64,000 nucleotides of DNA from Candidatus Zixiibacteriota bacterium (lineage in GTDB: Bacteria; Desulfobacterota; Binatia; UBA9968), in contig DATLYW010000030.1 of assembly GCA_035574315.1 (NCBI GenBank), positions 1 to 64,000 of the forward strand, written 5' to 3'. This document shows positions 9,224 to 18,496 of the stretch, piece by piece. Position 1 is the first letter of the stretch; each line of letters opens with the position of its first letter. The translations under genes and the position numbers were made by a program. The notes beneath the pieces are model-generated. The model worked only from the letters and a program-made list of their open reading frames with translations, was not told the DNA's origin and ran no database searches.

Positions 9224-10096
9224 ATGGAATATTTCGAGCCCAGAACGATCGGTGACGCGCTGGCGGTGCTCGCACGTTACGGCGAGCGGGCCCGGGTGAT
9301 CGCGGGCGGGACCGACGTCATGGTCGATATGAAGTACAAGGAAGAGCCCGAATGCCTGGTGAACATCAAGCGGATCTCGGGACTCCGTGAGATTCGGGAA
9401 AACGGAGGCAGCGTGAGCGTGGGGCCGCTGGCGACGATCCGGCAGCTGGAGGCCAACCCGTCGGTGCGAGCTCGGCTGCCGGTGCTGTGGGACGCGTGCC
9501 GGCAGTTCGCCTCGCTGCAGATTCGCAACACCGCCACGATCGGGGGCAATGTCTGTAGAGCGTCGCCTTCGGGCGAGACGCTGGCGCCCCTGCTGGTCCT
9601 CGAGGCGCTGGGCACGCTCGCGTTTCCCGAGGGGGAGAGGAGAGAGCCATTGAGAGGATTCTTTCACGGGCCGGGGCGGACGAGCCTCGGCGGCAGCGGC
9701 TTGCTCACTAAAATCGAGATTCCGTATCCGAAAGACGGCAGCGCGGGCGTTTACCTGAAGCACGCGGTGCGCGGCCCGATGGACATCGCCGTCGTCGGGG
9801 TCGCGGTGCTGCTGGTTCCGGACGAGGCCGGGGACACGGTGGCGGAAGCGCGGATCGGGTTGGGAGCGGTGGCACCGACCCCGATTCGCGCGAGTGGGGC
9901 GGAAGAGGCGCTGCGCGGCAGGCCGCTGACCGCTGCGCTCGCCGCGGAGGCGGCGGGCATGGCCGCCGCCGAGGCGAGCCCGATCAGCGATCAGCGTGCC
10001 AGCGCGGAGTATCGCCGTTGGATCGTGGAGACACTGGTGCGCCGGGGCCTGGAGCAGGCCTGGCGGAAAGCGACGGGCAAGGAGGTGGCGCGATGA
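9224..10096 (+). CDS. xanthine dehydrogenase-family FAD-binding (medium) subunit
   Basis: Protein of 290 residues that carries electrons through FAD in a three-subunit molybdenum hydroxylase. It shows the two FAD loops of the family: RVIAGGTDVMVDMKYK and TIGGNVCRASPSGETLAPLL. The C-terminal CODH_FAD_C domain contains the ARIGLGAVAPTPIRA strand. The start at 9224 (MEYFEPRTIGDAL) has GGAGAAGGGGG upstream; an earlier ATG at 9194 adds only a low-homology tail. The stop overlaps the start of the 2Fe-2S gene (ATGA), the first link of a medium-small-large operon. Confidence 0.93.
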   Translation: MEYFEPRTIGDALAVLARYGERARVIAGGTDVMVDMKYKEEPECLVNIKRISGLREIRENGGSVSVGPLATIRQLEANPSVRARLPVLWDACRQFASLQIRNTATIGGNVCRASPSGETLAPLLVLEALGTLAFPEGERREPLRGFFHGPGRTSLGGSGLLTKIEIPYPKDGSAGVYLKHAVRGPMDIAVVGVAVLLVPDEAGDTVAEARIGLGAVAPTPIRASGAEEALRGRPLTAALAAEAAGMAAAEASPISDQRASAEYRRWIVETLVRRGLEQAWRKATGKEVAR

Positions 10097-10569
10097 AGCT
10101 CACGGTCGGCTTGACGGTGAACGGCAAGAGCGAAACCGCGGAGATCGAGCCGGCGGCGTCCCTGCTCGAGCTGCTGCGCGACGGGCTCGGACTCAAGGGA
10201 ACGAAGCTCTGCTGCAACACCGGAGAATGCGGCGCGTGCACGGTGCTCCTCGACGGGAAGCCCGTGAATTCGTGCGTCACCCTGGCGGCCGACGCGGCCG
10301 GCGCGGAGGTCACCACGATCGAGGGGCTGGCGGACGGCGACCGGCTCCACCCGATCCAGCAGGCCTTCATCGATACCGCCGCCGTGCAATGCGGCTACTG
10401 CACGCCCGGCTTCATCCTGTCGGTCAAAGCGCTGCTCGACCGCACCAGAAAACCGACGATGGAAGAGATCGAGGAAGCGGTTTCCGGCAACATTTGCCGC
10501 TGCACCGGCTACGCGAAGATCGTGGACGCGATTGTTCTCGCGGCCCGGCGGATGGAAGAAAGGGGCTGA
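10093..10569 (+). CDS. xanthine dehydrogenase-family 2Fe-2S (small) subunit
   Basis: Protein of 158 residues with both iron-sulfur sites of the family. The plant-ferredoxin-like cluster is CCNTGECGACTVLLDG (residues ~37-52). The all-helical second cluster has CGYCTPGF and NICRCTGYAKI. It passes electrons between the Mo centre and FAD. The ATG overlaps the stop of the FAD subunit gene and the stop is 2 bases from the next start, so the three genes are one transcript. The length is standard for the family. Confidence 0.95.
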   Translation: MKLTVGLTVNGKSETAEIEPAASLLELLRDGLGLKGTKLCCNTGECGACTVLLDGKPVNSCVTLAADAAGAEVTTIEGLADGDRLHPIQQAFIDTAAVQCGYCTPGFILSVKALLDRTRKPTMEEIEEAVSGNICRCTGYAKIVDAIVLAARRMEERG

Positions 10570-10571
10570 CC

Positions 10572-12857
10572 ATGGCGAAGGCGGAATACAGCGTGCTGGG
10601 AAGAAACATCCCGCGCTTCGGGGGCGTCGAGCGGGTCACCGGCGCGGGAATCTACGGCATCGATCTGGAGCTCAGGAATGCGCTTCACGGCGGCATCCTG
10701 CGCAGCCGTTACGCCCACGCGAAGATCCTCTCCATTGACACCCGGGCGGCCAAAGCGGTTCCGGGAGTGCATGCCGTGGTCACGGGCGCGGATGCGCCGG
10801 ACGTGCGCTACGGGCGCACGTACATCGATCGCTACATGCTTGCCAGGCACAAGGTCCGTTACATGGGAGACCCGGTGGCCGCCGTCGCCGCCGAGAGCCC
10901 GGCGGCCGTCAGGGAAGCGCTCAAGAAGATCGAGGTCGTTTACGAGCCGCTTCCCGTGGTGCTCGATCCGGAGGAAGCAATGCGGCCGGAAGCGCCCACG
11001 CTGCACGAGGACATGCCGCTGCCCAAGAATCTCCCGCCGGACGCCGGAGTGAAGAACGTGTGCAGTTTTTCCAGGGTGCTCGTGGGCGACCCGGATAAGG
11101 CGATGGCGGAAGCGGACGTGGTGGTCGAAGAAGCCTACGAGACGCAGATGATCCACCCGCAGTACCTCGAGCCGCGGATCGCGGCGGCGCAGGTGGAGCC
11201 CGACGGGAGAATCACGGTTTGGGCGAACGCTCAGGCGCCGTTCAGCGTGCGCAGCGACGTCGCCCGGCTGCTGGCAGTCCCGCTCAACCGGGTGCGGATT
11301 CTCTCGACCGAGCTCGGCGGCGGCTTCGGCGGCAAGGCGAGCGGGATCACTTCGGGGGCGGCGATCGAGCCGATCTGCGCGCTGCTCGCGGTCAAGTCGA
11401 AGCGTCCAGTGATGATCGTCCTCGACAAAGCGGAGGAAACGGTCTCCACGACGATCCGTTCGGCGGCGCGGATGTATCTCAAGACCGGCGTGAAGAAAGA
11501 CGGGACGATCGTGGCGCGCATCGGGAAGGTGATTTTCGACGCGGGCGCGTATTCAGGGTTCGGAGCCATGGCGGGGGCGCGTTGCACGAGCATGCTCGGC
11601 GGGTGGTACCTCATGCCGAACTGCCGCATCGACGGCTACGTCGTGTACACGAACAAACAGGTCTGCGGTCCGGTCCGCGGGCCCGGAGGCCCGCAGGCTG
11701 CATTCGCCGTCGAATCGCACATGGACTCGATCGCCGCGCGGCTCGGAATGGATCCGGTCGAGTTCCGCCTGAAAAACTGCCCCGAGCCGGGCGACGGGAT
11801 CGTGGGAGTGCCGAAGCTGCGCGACGTCTCTCTGGGCGAAACGATCCGCCTGGCGGCGGAACGAATCGGATGGGGCAAGGTCAAGCTCGAGAAGAACCAG
11901 GGCATCGGGATCGCCACGGGCTCCTGGATCGAGAGCGCGGGGCCCGGTGGGGGCGCCGTGGTCAAGGTGAACGAGGATGGATCGGTCACCGTTCACATCG
12001 GCAAGATCGACATGGGAACCGCGCCGCGATTCGGCATCCCGCTGATCGTGGCCGAAGAGCTGGGGGTGCCGGTCGAGGACGTCACGGTAGTCAACGTCGA
12101 TACGGACGCGAGCCCGTGGGACGCCGGCACCGTGGGAAGCCGGGCCATCCTGGTTTCGGGAACAGCGGCGCGGCTTGCCGCCATCGACGCCCGCAACCAG
12201 CTCCTGAGACTGGCCGCGACTCAGCTCGAAGCGAATCCGGAAGATCTGGAAATCAAGGACAAGCAGATCCGCGTCAAGGGAACCCCGACCAAGTCCGTTT
12301 CGCTCGCGGCGGTGGTCACCGCCGCGCACAACGTCATCGGGGAGGTGATCGGGCGGGGCTATTTCGACAACAAGGCGATGGAGGCGGCGGAAAAGGAGCG
12401 GGGCAGCTCGCAGCCGTTTACCACGCATGCCTGTATCGTCGAGGTCGACCCGGAGACGGGGAAGGTGAAGATCCTGAGATACGTGGCCGTGCACGATATC
12501 GGTTTTCCCATCCACCCGGCTGCGGTCGAAGGGCAAATCGAGGGCGCGGCGGCGATGGGGATCGGACAGGCGCTTTGCGAGCAGGTGGTGTTCGACGAAA
12601 ACGGCAGGACTCTCAACCCCTCGTTCGTCGATTATCTCATGCCGACCATCAACATGATGCCGCGCATCGAGACGGTGCTCGTGCCCGGCTATCCCGGGGC
12701 CGGGCCATACGGGGCCAAGGGGGCCGGGGAAATCGGTTGCGTTCCGCCGATGGCCGCCATAGCCAACGCCATCTACAACGCCACCGGCGTGCGCATCCGG
12801 AAGGTTCCCTTGAGTCCGGAAAACGTGCTGCGGGCGCTGCGGCAGGCCCGGCCCTGA
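10572..12857 (+). CDS. xanthine dehydrogenase-family molybdopterin-binding (large) subunit
   Basis: Catalytic subunit of 761 residues that completes the medium-small-large operon. The N-terminal hammerhead domain has VTGAGIYGIDLELRNALHGG. The cofactor region has LGGGFGGKASGITSG. The C-terminal GAKGAGEIGCVPPMAAIANA includes the catalytic Glu. The active-site loop reads CGPVRGPGGPQAAFAVE, so it is neither the AYRCSFR of aerobic CO dehydrogenase nor clearly the purine type. The likely substrate is an aromatic, N-heterocyclic or acyl-CoA compound. The start at 10572 (MAKAEYSVLGRNIPR) follows the small-subunit stop by 2 bases. The large subunit at 2.1 kb is a distant paralogue. Confidence 0.93.
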   Translation: MAKAEYSVLGRNIPRFGGVERVTGAGIYGIDLELRNALHGGILRSRYAHAKILSIDTRAAKAVPGVHAVVTGADAPDVRYGRTYIDRYMLARHKVRYMGDPVAAVAAESPAAVREALKKIEVVYEPLPVVLDPEEAMRPEAPTLHEDMPLPKNLPPDAGVKNVCSFSRVLVGDPDKAMAEADVVVEEAYETQMIHPQYLEPRIAAAQVEPDGRITVWANAQAPFSVRSDVARLLAVPLNRVRILSTELGGGFGGKASGITSGAAIEPICALLAVKSKRPVMIVLDKAEETVSTTIRSAARMYLKTGVKKDGTIVARIGKVIFDAGAYSGFGAMAGARCTSMLGGWYLMPNCRIDGYVVYTNKQVCGPVRGPGGPQAAFAVESHMDSIAARLGMDPVEFRLKNCPEPGDGIVGVPKLRDVSLGETIRLAAERIGWGKVKLEKNQGIGIATGSWIESAGPGGGAVVKVNEDGSVTVHIGKIDMGTAPRFGIPLIVAEELGVPVEDVTVVNVDTDASPWDAGTVGSRAILVSGTAARLAAIDARNQLLRLAATQLEANPEDLEIKDKQIRVKGTPTKSVSLAAVVTAAHNVIGEVIGRGYFDNKAMEAAEKERGSSQPFTTHACIVEVDPETGKVKILRYVAVHDIGFPIHPAAVEGQIEGAAAMGIGQALCEQVVFDENGRTLNPSFVDYLMPTINMMPRIETVLVPGYPGAGPYGAKGAGEIGCVPPMAAIANAIYNATGVRIRKVPLSPENVLRALRQARP

Positions 12858-12871
12858 CGCGGGGCGGAGGT

Positions 12872-13945
12872 TCAGAGGGGCGGCGCCTTCACGACCACCC
12901 GCGAGTCGATGGCGGCGATGCTGGGGCAGCCGCATTTCGCCATCGTAATCTCGATTTCCTCGCGCAGGATTTCCAGAACCCGGCGAACGCCGTGCTCGCC
13001 GCCGGCCGCCAGGCCCCAGAAGAGCGGTCGGCCGATCAGAACCGCCTTTGCCCCGAGCGCCAGCGCCTTGACGACGTCGCCGCCGCGGCGGATTCCGCCG
13101 TCGAGGAGGATTTCGGTCCGCCCGGCCGACGCGGCAACGGCCTCCGAAAGCACCTCGATCGTCGCCAGCGTGTTGTCGAGGTGACGGCCGCCGTGGTTGG
13201 AGACGATCACGGCGTCGGCGCCGGCCTCGGCGCAAAGCGCCGCGTCCTCTGCCGTCATGATCCCCTTGGCCACCACCGGCAGCCTGGCGATCGACTTGAT
13301 CCATTCCAGGTCTTTCCAGGTGGCCGCCGGGTCGGCTCCTTCTCCCGAGCCCCGGCGGCCTGCGTGCGAGGCCTGTGACGGATCGACTTTCGGGTAGTTG
13401 ACGCCGCGCGTTCTGCGGTAGCCGTTGCGGAGGTCGCGCTCGCGTTTTGGCGGCCACTGTGAATCAAGGGTGACGACGATGGCCTCGTAGCCGGCCCGGC
13501 TTGCCCGCTCGATCCATTCCTCGGTCAGCCTTCGGTCTCGAAACGGGTAAAGCTGCATCCAGAGGTGGCCGGAGGCGGCGCGGGCGACCTCTTCGAAGCT
13601 GATGCTGGCGTTGGCGCTCATTACGAAGATGGTTCCGGCCGCGGCGGCCGCACGGTAGGTGGCGATCTCCCCCTCGGGGTGGGCTCTCCTGTGCGCTCCG
13701 CAGGGAGCGATCAACACGGGGATCTCGACGCGGGTTCCGAGAACGGTGGTGGAGAGATCGAGGGCGCTCACGTCGCGAAGGACGCGCGGCCGCAACGCCC
13801 AGGATTGATAGGCCCGGCGGTTGCGCTCGACGCTGAGCTCGTCGGTTGCGCCGCCGGCGATGTAGTCGAACTCCTCGCGGGGCAGCCGCTCCTTGGCGAG
13901 CGCTTCGAATTCGAAGAGATTGACCGGTCCGCCGCCGTTCGTCAT
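12872..13945 (-). CDS. FMN-dependent alpha-hydroxy acid oxidase/dehydrogenase
   Basis: Protein of 357 residues of the glycolate oxidase/lactate dehydrogenase/mandelate dehydrogenase family. These TIM-barrel enzymes oxidise 2-hydroxy acids to 2-oxo acids using FMN. Visible signatures are DYIAGGATDELSVERNR, the active-site SNHGGRHLDNTLATI (His is the catalytic base), and the phosphate-binding LLDGGIRRGGDVVKALALGA with AVLIGRPLFWGL. The start at 13945 has GGAGGGGC just upstream, whereas an ATG 27 bases earlier has none. It converges with the Mo-hydroxylase operon. Substrate (lactate, glycolate, hydroxymandelate) cannot be decided here. Confidence 0.9.
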   Translation of the reverse strand: MTNGGGPVNLFEFEALAKERLPREEFDYIAGGATDELSVERNRRAYQSWALRPRVLRDVSALDLSTTVLGTRVEIPVLIAPCGAHRRAHPEGEIATYRAAAAAGTIFVMSANASISFEEVARAASGHLWMQLYPFRDRRLTEEWIERASRAGYEAIVVTLDSQWPPKRERDLRNGYRRTRGVNYPKVDPSQASHAGRRGSGEGADPAATWKDLEWIKSIARLPVVAKGIMTAEDAALCAEAGADAVIVSNHGGRHLDNTLATIEVLSEAVAASAGRTEILLDGGIRRGGDVVKALALGAKAVLIGRPLFWGLAAGGEHGVRRVLEILREEIEITMAKCGCPSIAAIDSRVVVKAPPL

Positions 13946-13991
13946 TTGCCCCTCCCCCCGCGACGCCTGCAAGGGCGGTGCTCCCGGAACT

Positions 13992-16589
13992 CTAGTCCTT
14001 CAGGATGATCCCGACCTTGCGCAGCCGCCGCTTCCACTGGGCGCGTCTTTCGATACCCTGCCAGACCGTGATCTCGTGCCTGGCGAGCTCCGTCCGCTTC
14101 TGTTTGAGCTCGGCTTCGAGCCGCTCGATCTTGCCGTCCCGGGTTTTGAGCTGCTCTTCCATCTTCCGCAGCGCGTTCTCCAGACCCCGGATCTTGGCCA
14201 GACTCTCCTCCAGCTCTTGGGCCATCTCGCCGTGCTGCTCCGGCAGATCGGCCCGACCGACACCGTCCGTCGGCGCAGGAGTGCGATCCATCCGGGCCAG
14301 CTCGGCTCGAAGCGAGTCGACCTCGGAGCGCAACCGCTCGACCTCGTTGTCGCGGTCCCGGAGCAGGCTTTGCTGCTCGCCCGACCGCTGCTCGAGAGCC
14401 TCGACGGTCCGGTTGAGGCTGGCTTGCAGCTCACGGATGGTCGAATCCTTGGCCTGGAGAAGCTGCTTGGTCTTGGCAAGCTCTTCGCCGAGCCAGGTCT
14501 CGATCTCCTCCTTTGCCGATCCCATCTTGCTCAACTGCGATTTGAGCGCCTCCAGCTCCGCGTCGCGGTCGCGCAGATGCGCGTCTTTTTCGTCGAGCCG
14601 GTGCTCGAGCTCACGGAGCCTGGACGTGAGGCTTTCCTGCAGCTCCTTGAGCGCAGTCTCGCGGGCCTGAAGCGCCGTGCTTTTCTTCTGCAGCTCCTGC
14701 CTCAGCACGGTTTCAGCCTGCTCGCTCCCCGAGGAGATTTCCGAAAGCCGGCGGGTCAGGTGGTCGACCTCGGAACGGAGCGCCTCGAGCTCGGCGCTGC
14801 GGGCTTGCAAAAGTTCCTGTTTCTCGGCCAGCTGGCTTTCCAGGGCGCTCAGCCTCGCGGTGTAATCCGCCTCCAGCTCCCTGACGGCGTGTCCCTTGGC
14901 TGCCAGCGCTTCCCGTTCCTTGCGCAGGGCCTCGGCCATGGTTTGCTCGGCCCGCTCCCGCGCCGCCTGCGCCTCCGCCAGGCTGCTCACCTTGGCCTGC
15001 AGCGCTTCGACCTCGGCGTCGCGCAGCCGGAGCAGCTCCTGCTTGTCGCCGAGCTGGCGTTCGAGCGCCTGCAGGCGGTGGCCGAGCTGCTTCAGCTCGC
15101 TGTCGCGCGCCTGAAGCGCCTCGGTCCGGCTCCGCAGCTCCTCGCGCAGCTGAATCTCGCTCTGCTGCCGCGCCGATCCAGTCTCGTTGAGCTGCTCGGT
15201 CAGGTTCCGCACCTGGGACCGAAGCGATTGCAGCTCCGCGGTCCGCCGCTCCAGCGCATCGTCTTTTTCGCTCAGGCGTTGCTCGAAATCGCGCGTCGCC
15301 AGATCAAGCTGCTTCTCCAGCTCCTTGATCGCCGTGTCCCTCGCCCTGAGCAGGCTGGCGTTCTTGCTCCGCTCCTCGTGAAGCGCGGTTTCCACGCTTG
15401 CCTTCGCGATCTCGATCTCGTCGAGGCGGCGGCGCAACGATTCCGTTTCCGCCGTCCGGGTATGGAGCAGCTTGTCCTTGTCGGATAACTGGCTTTCGAG
15501 AGCACGGACCGTTCCGGCGAGGCTCTTCTCCAGCTCCCTGATCGTCGAATCCTTCGCGTGGAGGAGCTCGGCCTGGGTTCTGAGCTGCTCCTCGAGCGAG
15601 CGCTCGGCGCGCTCTCTGGCCCGGTCGGTTTCGTCGAGGCGCCGCTTGAGCGAGTTCATTTCAGCGCTCAGCGCCTCGAGCTCCCCGCCGCGCGCGGCCA
15701 GGAGATCGTCCTTTTCCCTGGCCTCGGTTCGGAGGCTTTCGATCTCCGCGGTGAGCCGCTGCTCGAGCTCTCTCAACGCGGCGTCCTTGGCAAGCGAGGC
15801 TTCCCTCTCCCGGCGCAGCTCTTCGGCCAGCGAGCTTTCCGCCTGGGTTCTCGCAGCGTCGAGATTGGCGAGCCGCGCTTTCACCGTCTCGAGTTCGCGA
15901 TCGCGCTCGAGCAGGAGTTTGTCCTTGACGCCGAGCTGCGCCTCCAGGGCGCGAATCCTGCCGCTGAGGTTGCGCTCGATCTGGGCGATGGCGGAATCCT
16001 TGCTCTGGAGCAGCTCGGTCTTCTTGCGGATCTCTTCGCGGAGGGCCGCTGTCTCCTGAGCGGTGGCGCCAGACACCTGTCCCGGCGCCGCCGGCACGCC
16101 CGGGGACTGGGCGCGTAGGCTCTTCAGCTCGCGTTCCCGCGCCTTGAGGAGCTTGTCGCTTTCGGCCAGCTGACGTTCGAGGATCAACAGGCGGCTCAGG
16201 CCGGCTTCGAGATCCTTCACTGCGGCTTCCTTGGCCTGGCGGGCGTGTTTTTCCTTCCAGAGCGCGTCCTGAAGCGAAGATTCCAGCTCGGCACGCGCAA
16301 CCTCCATCTGGACCAGGCGCTCTCGAAACGCCCTCAGCTCCGCGTTGGTGAGCGACCTGAAAACGACTCCCATCATGATGATGGCGAGGATCGAGATCGC
16401 GCCGTACCACAGGCTGTTCGCGTCGGCGAAGGTCTCGGTGCTCTCGGCGAAGATTTGCGTGGGCTTCTTGGAGAGCAGGATCTGAAAGCGCCGCAGGGAT
16501 TCGTCGTCGCGCCCGTAGATGAAAATCACGGCGCCCAGACCGAGCGTCGCGACGAGCATGAGGATCAGGAATTTGTGTCTCGCCGGCAT
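13992..16589 (-). CDS. large repeat-built coiled-coil protein with N-terminal membrane anchor
   Basis: Protein of 865 residues. Two hydrophobic segments lie near the N-terminus (about residues 6-25, FLILMLVATLGLGAVIFIY, and 62-78, YGAISILAIIMMGVVF), with a short polar loop between them that would face the periplasm. The rest is almost entirely heptad coiled coil and would be cytoplasmic. From residue 116 to 769 it is made of about nine related repeats with the core AKDSTIRELEKSL...ALESQL.DKD.LL. A basic C-terminus (QWKRRLRKVGIILKD) ends the protein. No enzymatic domain is visible. Similar proteins serve as scaffolds, cell-pole or signalling organisers, but a role here is unknown. It has its own promoter and a weak ribosome site. 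Confidence 0.85.
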   Translation of the reverse strand: MPARHKFLILMLVATLGLGAVIFIYGRDDESLRRFQILLSKKPTQIFAESTETFADANSLWYGAISILAIIMMGVVFRSLTNAELRAFRERLVQMEVARAELESSLQDALWKEKHARQAKEAAVKDLEAGLSRLLILERQLAESDKLLKARERELKSLRAQSPGVPAAPGQVSGATAQETAALREEIRKKTELLQSKDSAIAQIERNLSGRIRALEAQLGVKDKLLLERDRELETVKARLANLDAARTQAESSLAEELRREREASLAKDAALRELEQRLTAEIESLRTEAREKDDLLAARGGELEALSAEMNSLKRRLDETDRARERAERSLEEQLRTQAELLHAKDSTIRELEKSLAGTVRALESQLSDKDKLLHTRTAETESLRRRLDEIEIAKASVETALHEERSKNASLLRARDTAIKELEKQLDLATRDFEQRLSEKDDALERRTAELQSLRSQVRNLTEQLNETGSARQQSEIQLREELRSRTEALQARDSELKQLGHRLQALERQLGDKQELLRLRDAEVEALQAKVSSLAEAQAARERAEQTMAEALRKEREALAAKGHAVRELEADYTARLSALESQLAEKQELLQARSAELEALRSEVDHLTRRLSEISSGSEQAETVLRQELQKKSTALQARETALKELQESLTSRLRELEHRLDEKDAHLRDRDAELEALKSQLSKMGSAKEEIETWLGEELAKTKQLLQAKDSTIRELQASLNRTVEALEQRSGEQQSLLRDRDNEVERLRSEVDSLRAELARMDRTPAPTDGVGRADLPEQHGEMAQELEESLAKIRGLENALRKMEEQLKTRDGKIERLEAELKQKRTELARHEITVWQGIERRAQWKRRLRKVGIILKD
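14283..16244 (-). repeat. tandem protein-level repeats (alternating ~71 and ~78 residues) in the coiled-coil gene
   Basis: Hand alignment on the recurrent start (LLQAKDSTIRELE and variants) gives units at residues 116, 193, 264, 342, 413, 491, 561, 639 and 710. Unit lengths are 77, 71, 78, 71, 78, 70, 78, 71 and a last partial unit of about 60. The long and short units differ by one heptad. The repeats have diverged in sequence, so this is old duplication rather than recent slippage. Confidence 0.8.
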
Positions 16590-16613
16590 AGCAAATCTCA
16601 GGGAAATCGCATT

Positions 16614-16642
16614 ATTCTACGACAAAATCGAGAATTTGCCAA
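16614..16642 (-). promoter_or_regulatory. sigma70-type promoter of the coiled-coil gene
   Basis: Read on the minus strand: TTGGCA (16642-16637), a 17-base spacer, TAGAAT (16619-16614). Both boxes match consensus at 5 of 6 positions. Transcription would start near 16607, leaving a leader of about 18 bases before the ATG at 16589. The area is locally AT-rich against a GC-rich background. Confidence 0.65.
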
Positions 16643-16875
16643 AAAGAGTTGTCGGCCGACGGTTCAAGAAACTGTTCTTCCCGCCCGAATCGCAGGAAAA
16701 TCGGCTGCCGTCGCAGCCCGCAAACGGCGCTCAAGGGCCCGGCGCCGAGGCGTCGCCGGGTTTCCCGCGATTTCGTAGCCGTTCTCTCTCGGGCCCGCAC
16801 GATCCCTCTTTTCCATCCCGCTTCCCGCTCCGCGCGGTACTTTTCCGACCCTCTGCGGCGGCATCGCCGGCGCCT

Positions 16876-17217
16876 TCACGCGCCGCAGGGTTGTCCCGGA
16901 TGCCCGGCGAAGAAATCAAAGGTTCTGGCCTGCGGCGCGGCCGCGTCCTGCGGGCGATACTCGGGCGAGCGGGTCCCGCAAACGGGCGCGGTGAGTCGGC
17001 CCGTCGTCGGTGCATCCAGGGGGTCGGGATGAAAGAGGTCAGGGGCGGCGGCGTAACCCTCGGGGGAGATCATCCGAGCGATCTGCAGGAACTCGTCCGC
17101 TGCGCTCTGGCCCTGAGCCACGATCACGGCCGGGGCCGGAGGGAGACGGCCGGGCAGGCCTGTGTCGACCCGCATCGTCGAGCCGCCGACTGTGCCGCGC
17201 TCCCGGGACTCGCTCAT
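16876..17217 (-). CDS. hypothetical protein, 113 residues
   Basis: I do not recognise this gene. The ATG at 17217 is preceded by GGAG at about 8 bases (ggagaaaccag), and nearly all third codon positions are G or C, as in the neighbouring real genes. The product starts MSESRERGTVGGSTMRVDTG, has a central stretch QSAADEFLQIARMISPEGY, and is Pro/Ala-rich after that with two Cys near the C-terminus. There is no signal peptide or membrane segment. It lies between the coiled-coil gene and the divergent cyclodeaminase gene. It may be real but lineage-specific. Confidence 0.45.
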   Translation of the reverse strand: MSESRERGTVGGSTMRVDTGLPGRLPPAPAVIVAQGQSAADEFLQIARMISPEGYAAAPDLFHPDPLDAPTTGRLTAPVCGTRSPEYRPQDAAAPQARTFDFFAGHPGQPCGA

Positions 17218-17332
17218 CTGGTTTCTCCGTCCGCTCTCTTGCCGCGGACGGCTTGCCCGCCGCGAGCATAAACAGAATCGGCCGGGCGGGTCAAACGCGC
17301 GGGCGGCTTGACGGGAAGCCGCTGCCGTTGAT

Positions 17333-18445
17333 ATGGCAGCGGCTATGTTGATACTGAGCAACGAGGAGATCGATTCTTTTCTCTCCATTCACGCTTGCAT
17401 CGAGGCGCTGGAGAAGGCCTACCGGAGCTGGGATCAGGGCAAAGCCGCCAACCGGCCCCGGACAGACCTCGTCCTGCCGGCCGCGACGGAGTCCGGGGTC
17501 TACGCTTTCAAGTCGATGGAGGCCGGGCTGGACGACCCGCCGATCGTCGCGCTGCGTGTCAACTCCGACATCATCCGCTGGCGGAAGCAGGGAGACCGGG
17601 TGGTAAAAACCAAGATTCCCGCGGCCCCGGGCGATCGTTACGTGGGCCTGGTGATCCTCTTCTCGACGGTAACCGGGGAACCGCTGGCGATGTTCCCCGA
17701 CGGCGTGGTGCAGAGGATGCGGGTGGCGGCGAGCAGCGCGCTCGCCGCGCGCTATCTCGCCCCCGCCGACGCCCGGACGCTCGCGCTCTTCGGCTCGGGG
17801 TGGCAGGCGGGAAGCCATCTTCCCGCCCTGTGCGCCGTCCGGCCGCTCTCGACGGTTCGCGTCTACAGCCCCACGAAAAGCCACCGCGAAGCGTTCGTAG
17901 CGGAGATGGCGGCCAAGGTCTCCGCCGAGGTGCGGCCAGCGGAGAGCCCCCAGGAGGCGGTCCGCGATGCGGACATCATCGCGTGCACCACCAATTCCTT
18001 GACACGAGTCGCCAGCCCGGACTGGGTTCGCCCGGGAATTCATCTCACCTGCGTGCGCGTGCCCGAGCTGGGGGACGAAGTCATCCGAAGGGTGGACCGG
18101 CTGGTGATCCACTCGCGCAGATACGCTCCGACCAACTATGTCGCCGGTTTCGGCGACGAAGGAATCGAAGCCCACGACGCGATCGACATAATCGAGAAAG
18201 GGCCGGCCGCCGCCACGGCGGCCGCAGAGCGGCCGTTCTGGCTGTCGGCGCCCGAGCTCAAGGATCTCGTGGCCGGGCGGGTGGCCGGGCGGGAGCGCGC
18301 CAGCGAATCGACCTGTTTCTTGAACAACATCGGCATGGGCCTGCAATTCGCGGCCGTGGGCGCAGCGGTCCTGGCCGAGGCGAAGGCGAGAGGCATCGGA
18401 CACGAGATACCGACCGACTGGTTCCTCGAAAGCGTTCACCCTTGA
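17333..18445 (+). CDS. ornithine cyclodeaminase / mu-crystallin family protein
   Basis: Protein of 370 residues that would use NAD(P)H or NAD+ on an amino acid or imino acid. The family fold is shown by the N-terminal MLILSNEEIDSFLSIHACIE, the substrate region GVYAFKSMEAG, the dinucleotide-binding LALFGSGWQAGSHLPAL and the ADIIACTTNS strand. Members include ornithine cyclodeaminase, alanine dehydrogenase, ketimine reductase and siderophore enzymes, so the exact reaction is open. Two ATGs are possible (17333 and 17345); homology begins at the second. TTGACG at ~17308 lies 17 bases before a poor -10 that overlaps the first ATG, so the later start would give a nearly leaderless message. Confidence 0.88.
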   Translation: MAAAMLILSNEEIDSFLSIHACIEALEKAYRSWDQGKAANRPRTDLVLPAATESGVYAFKSMEAGLDDPPIVALRVNSDIIRWRKQGDRVVKTKIPAAPGDRYVGLVILFSTVTGEPLAMFPDGVVQRMRVAASSALAARYLAPADARTLALFGSGWQAGSHLPALCAVRPLSTVRVYSPTKSHREAFVAEMAAKVSAEVRPAESPQEAVRDADIIACTTNSLTRVASPDWVRPGIHLTCVRVPELGDEVIRRVDRLVIHSRRYAPTNYVAGFGDEGIEAHDAIDIIEKGPAAATAAAERPFWLSAPELKDLVAGRVAGRERASESTCFLNNIGMGLQFAAVGAAVLAEAKARGIGHEIPTDWFLESVHP

Positions 18446-18496
18446 CGCGAGCCCACCGGAACTTTCAATCCGCCGCTTCGCGGGTCAAACCGAAAG

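Noticed and set aside
10572-12857. Aerobic CO dehydrogenase (coxL) assignment
   Set aside because: The diagnostic active-site loop AYRCSFR is absent, so only the general family can be named.
13893-15488. Long plus-strand frame opposite the coiled-coil gene
   Set aside because: It mirrors the heptad repeats of the real minus-strand gene in a GC-rich background and shows no family pattern or ribosome site.
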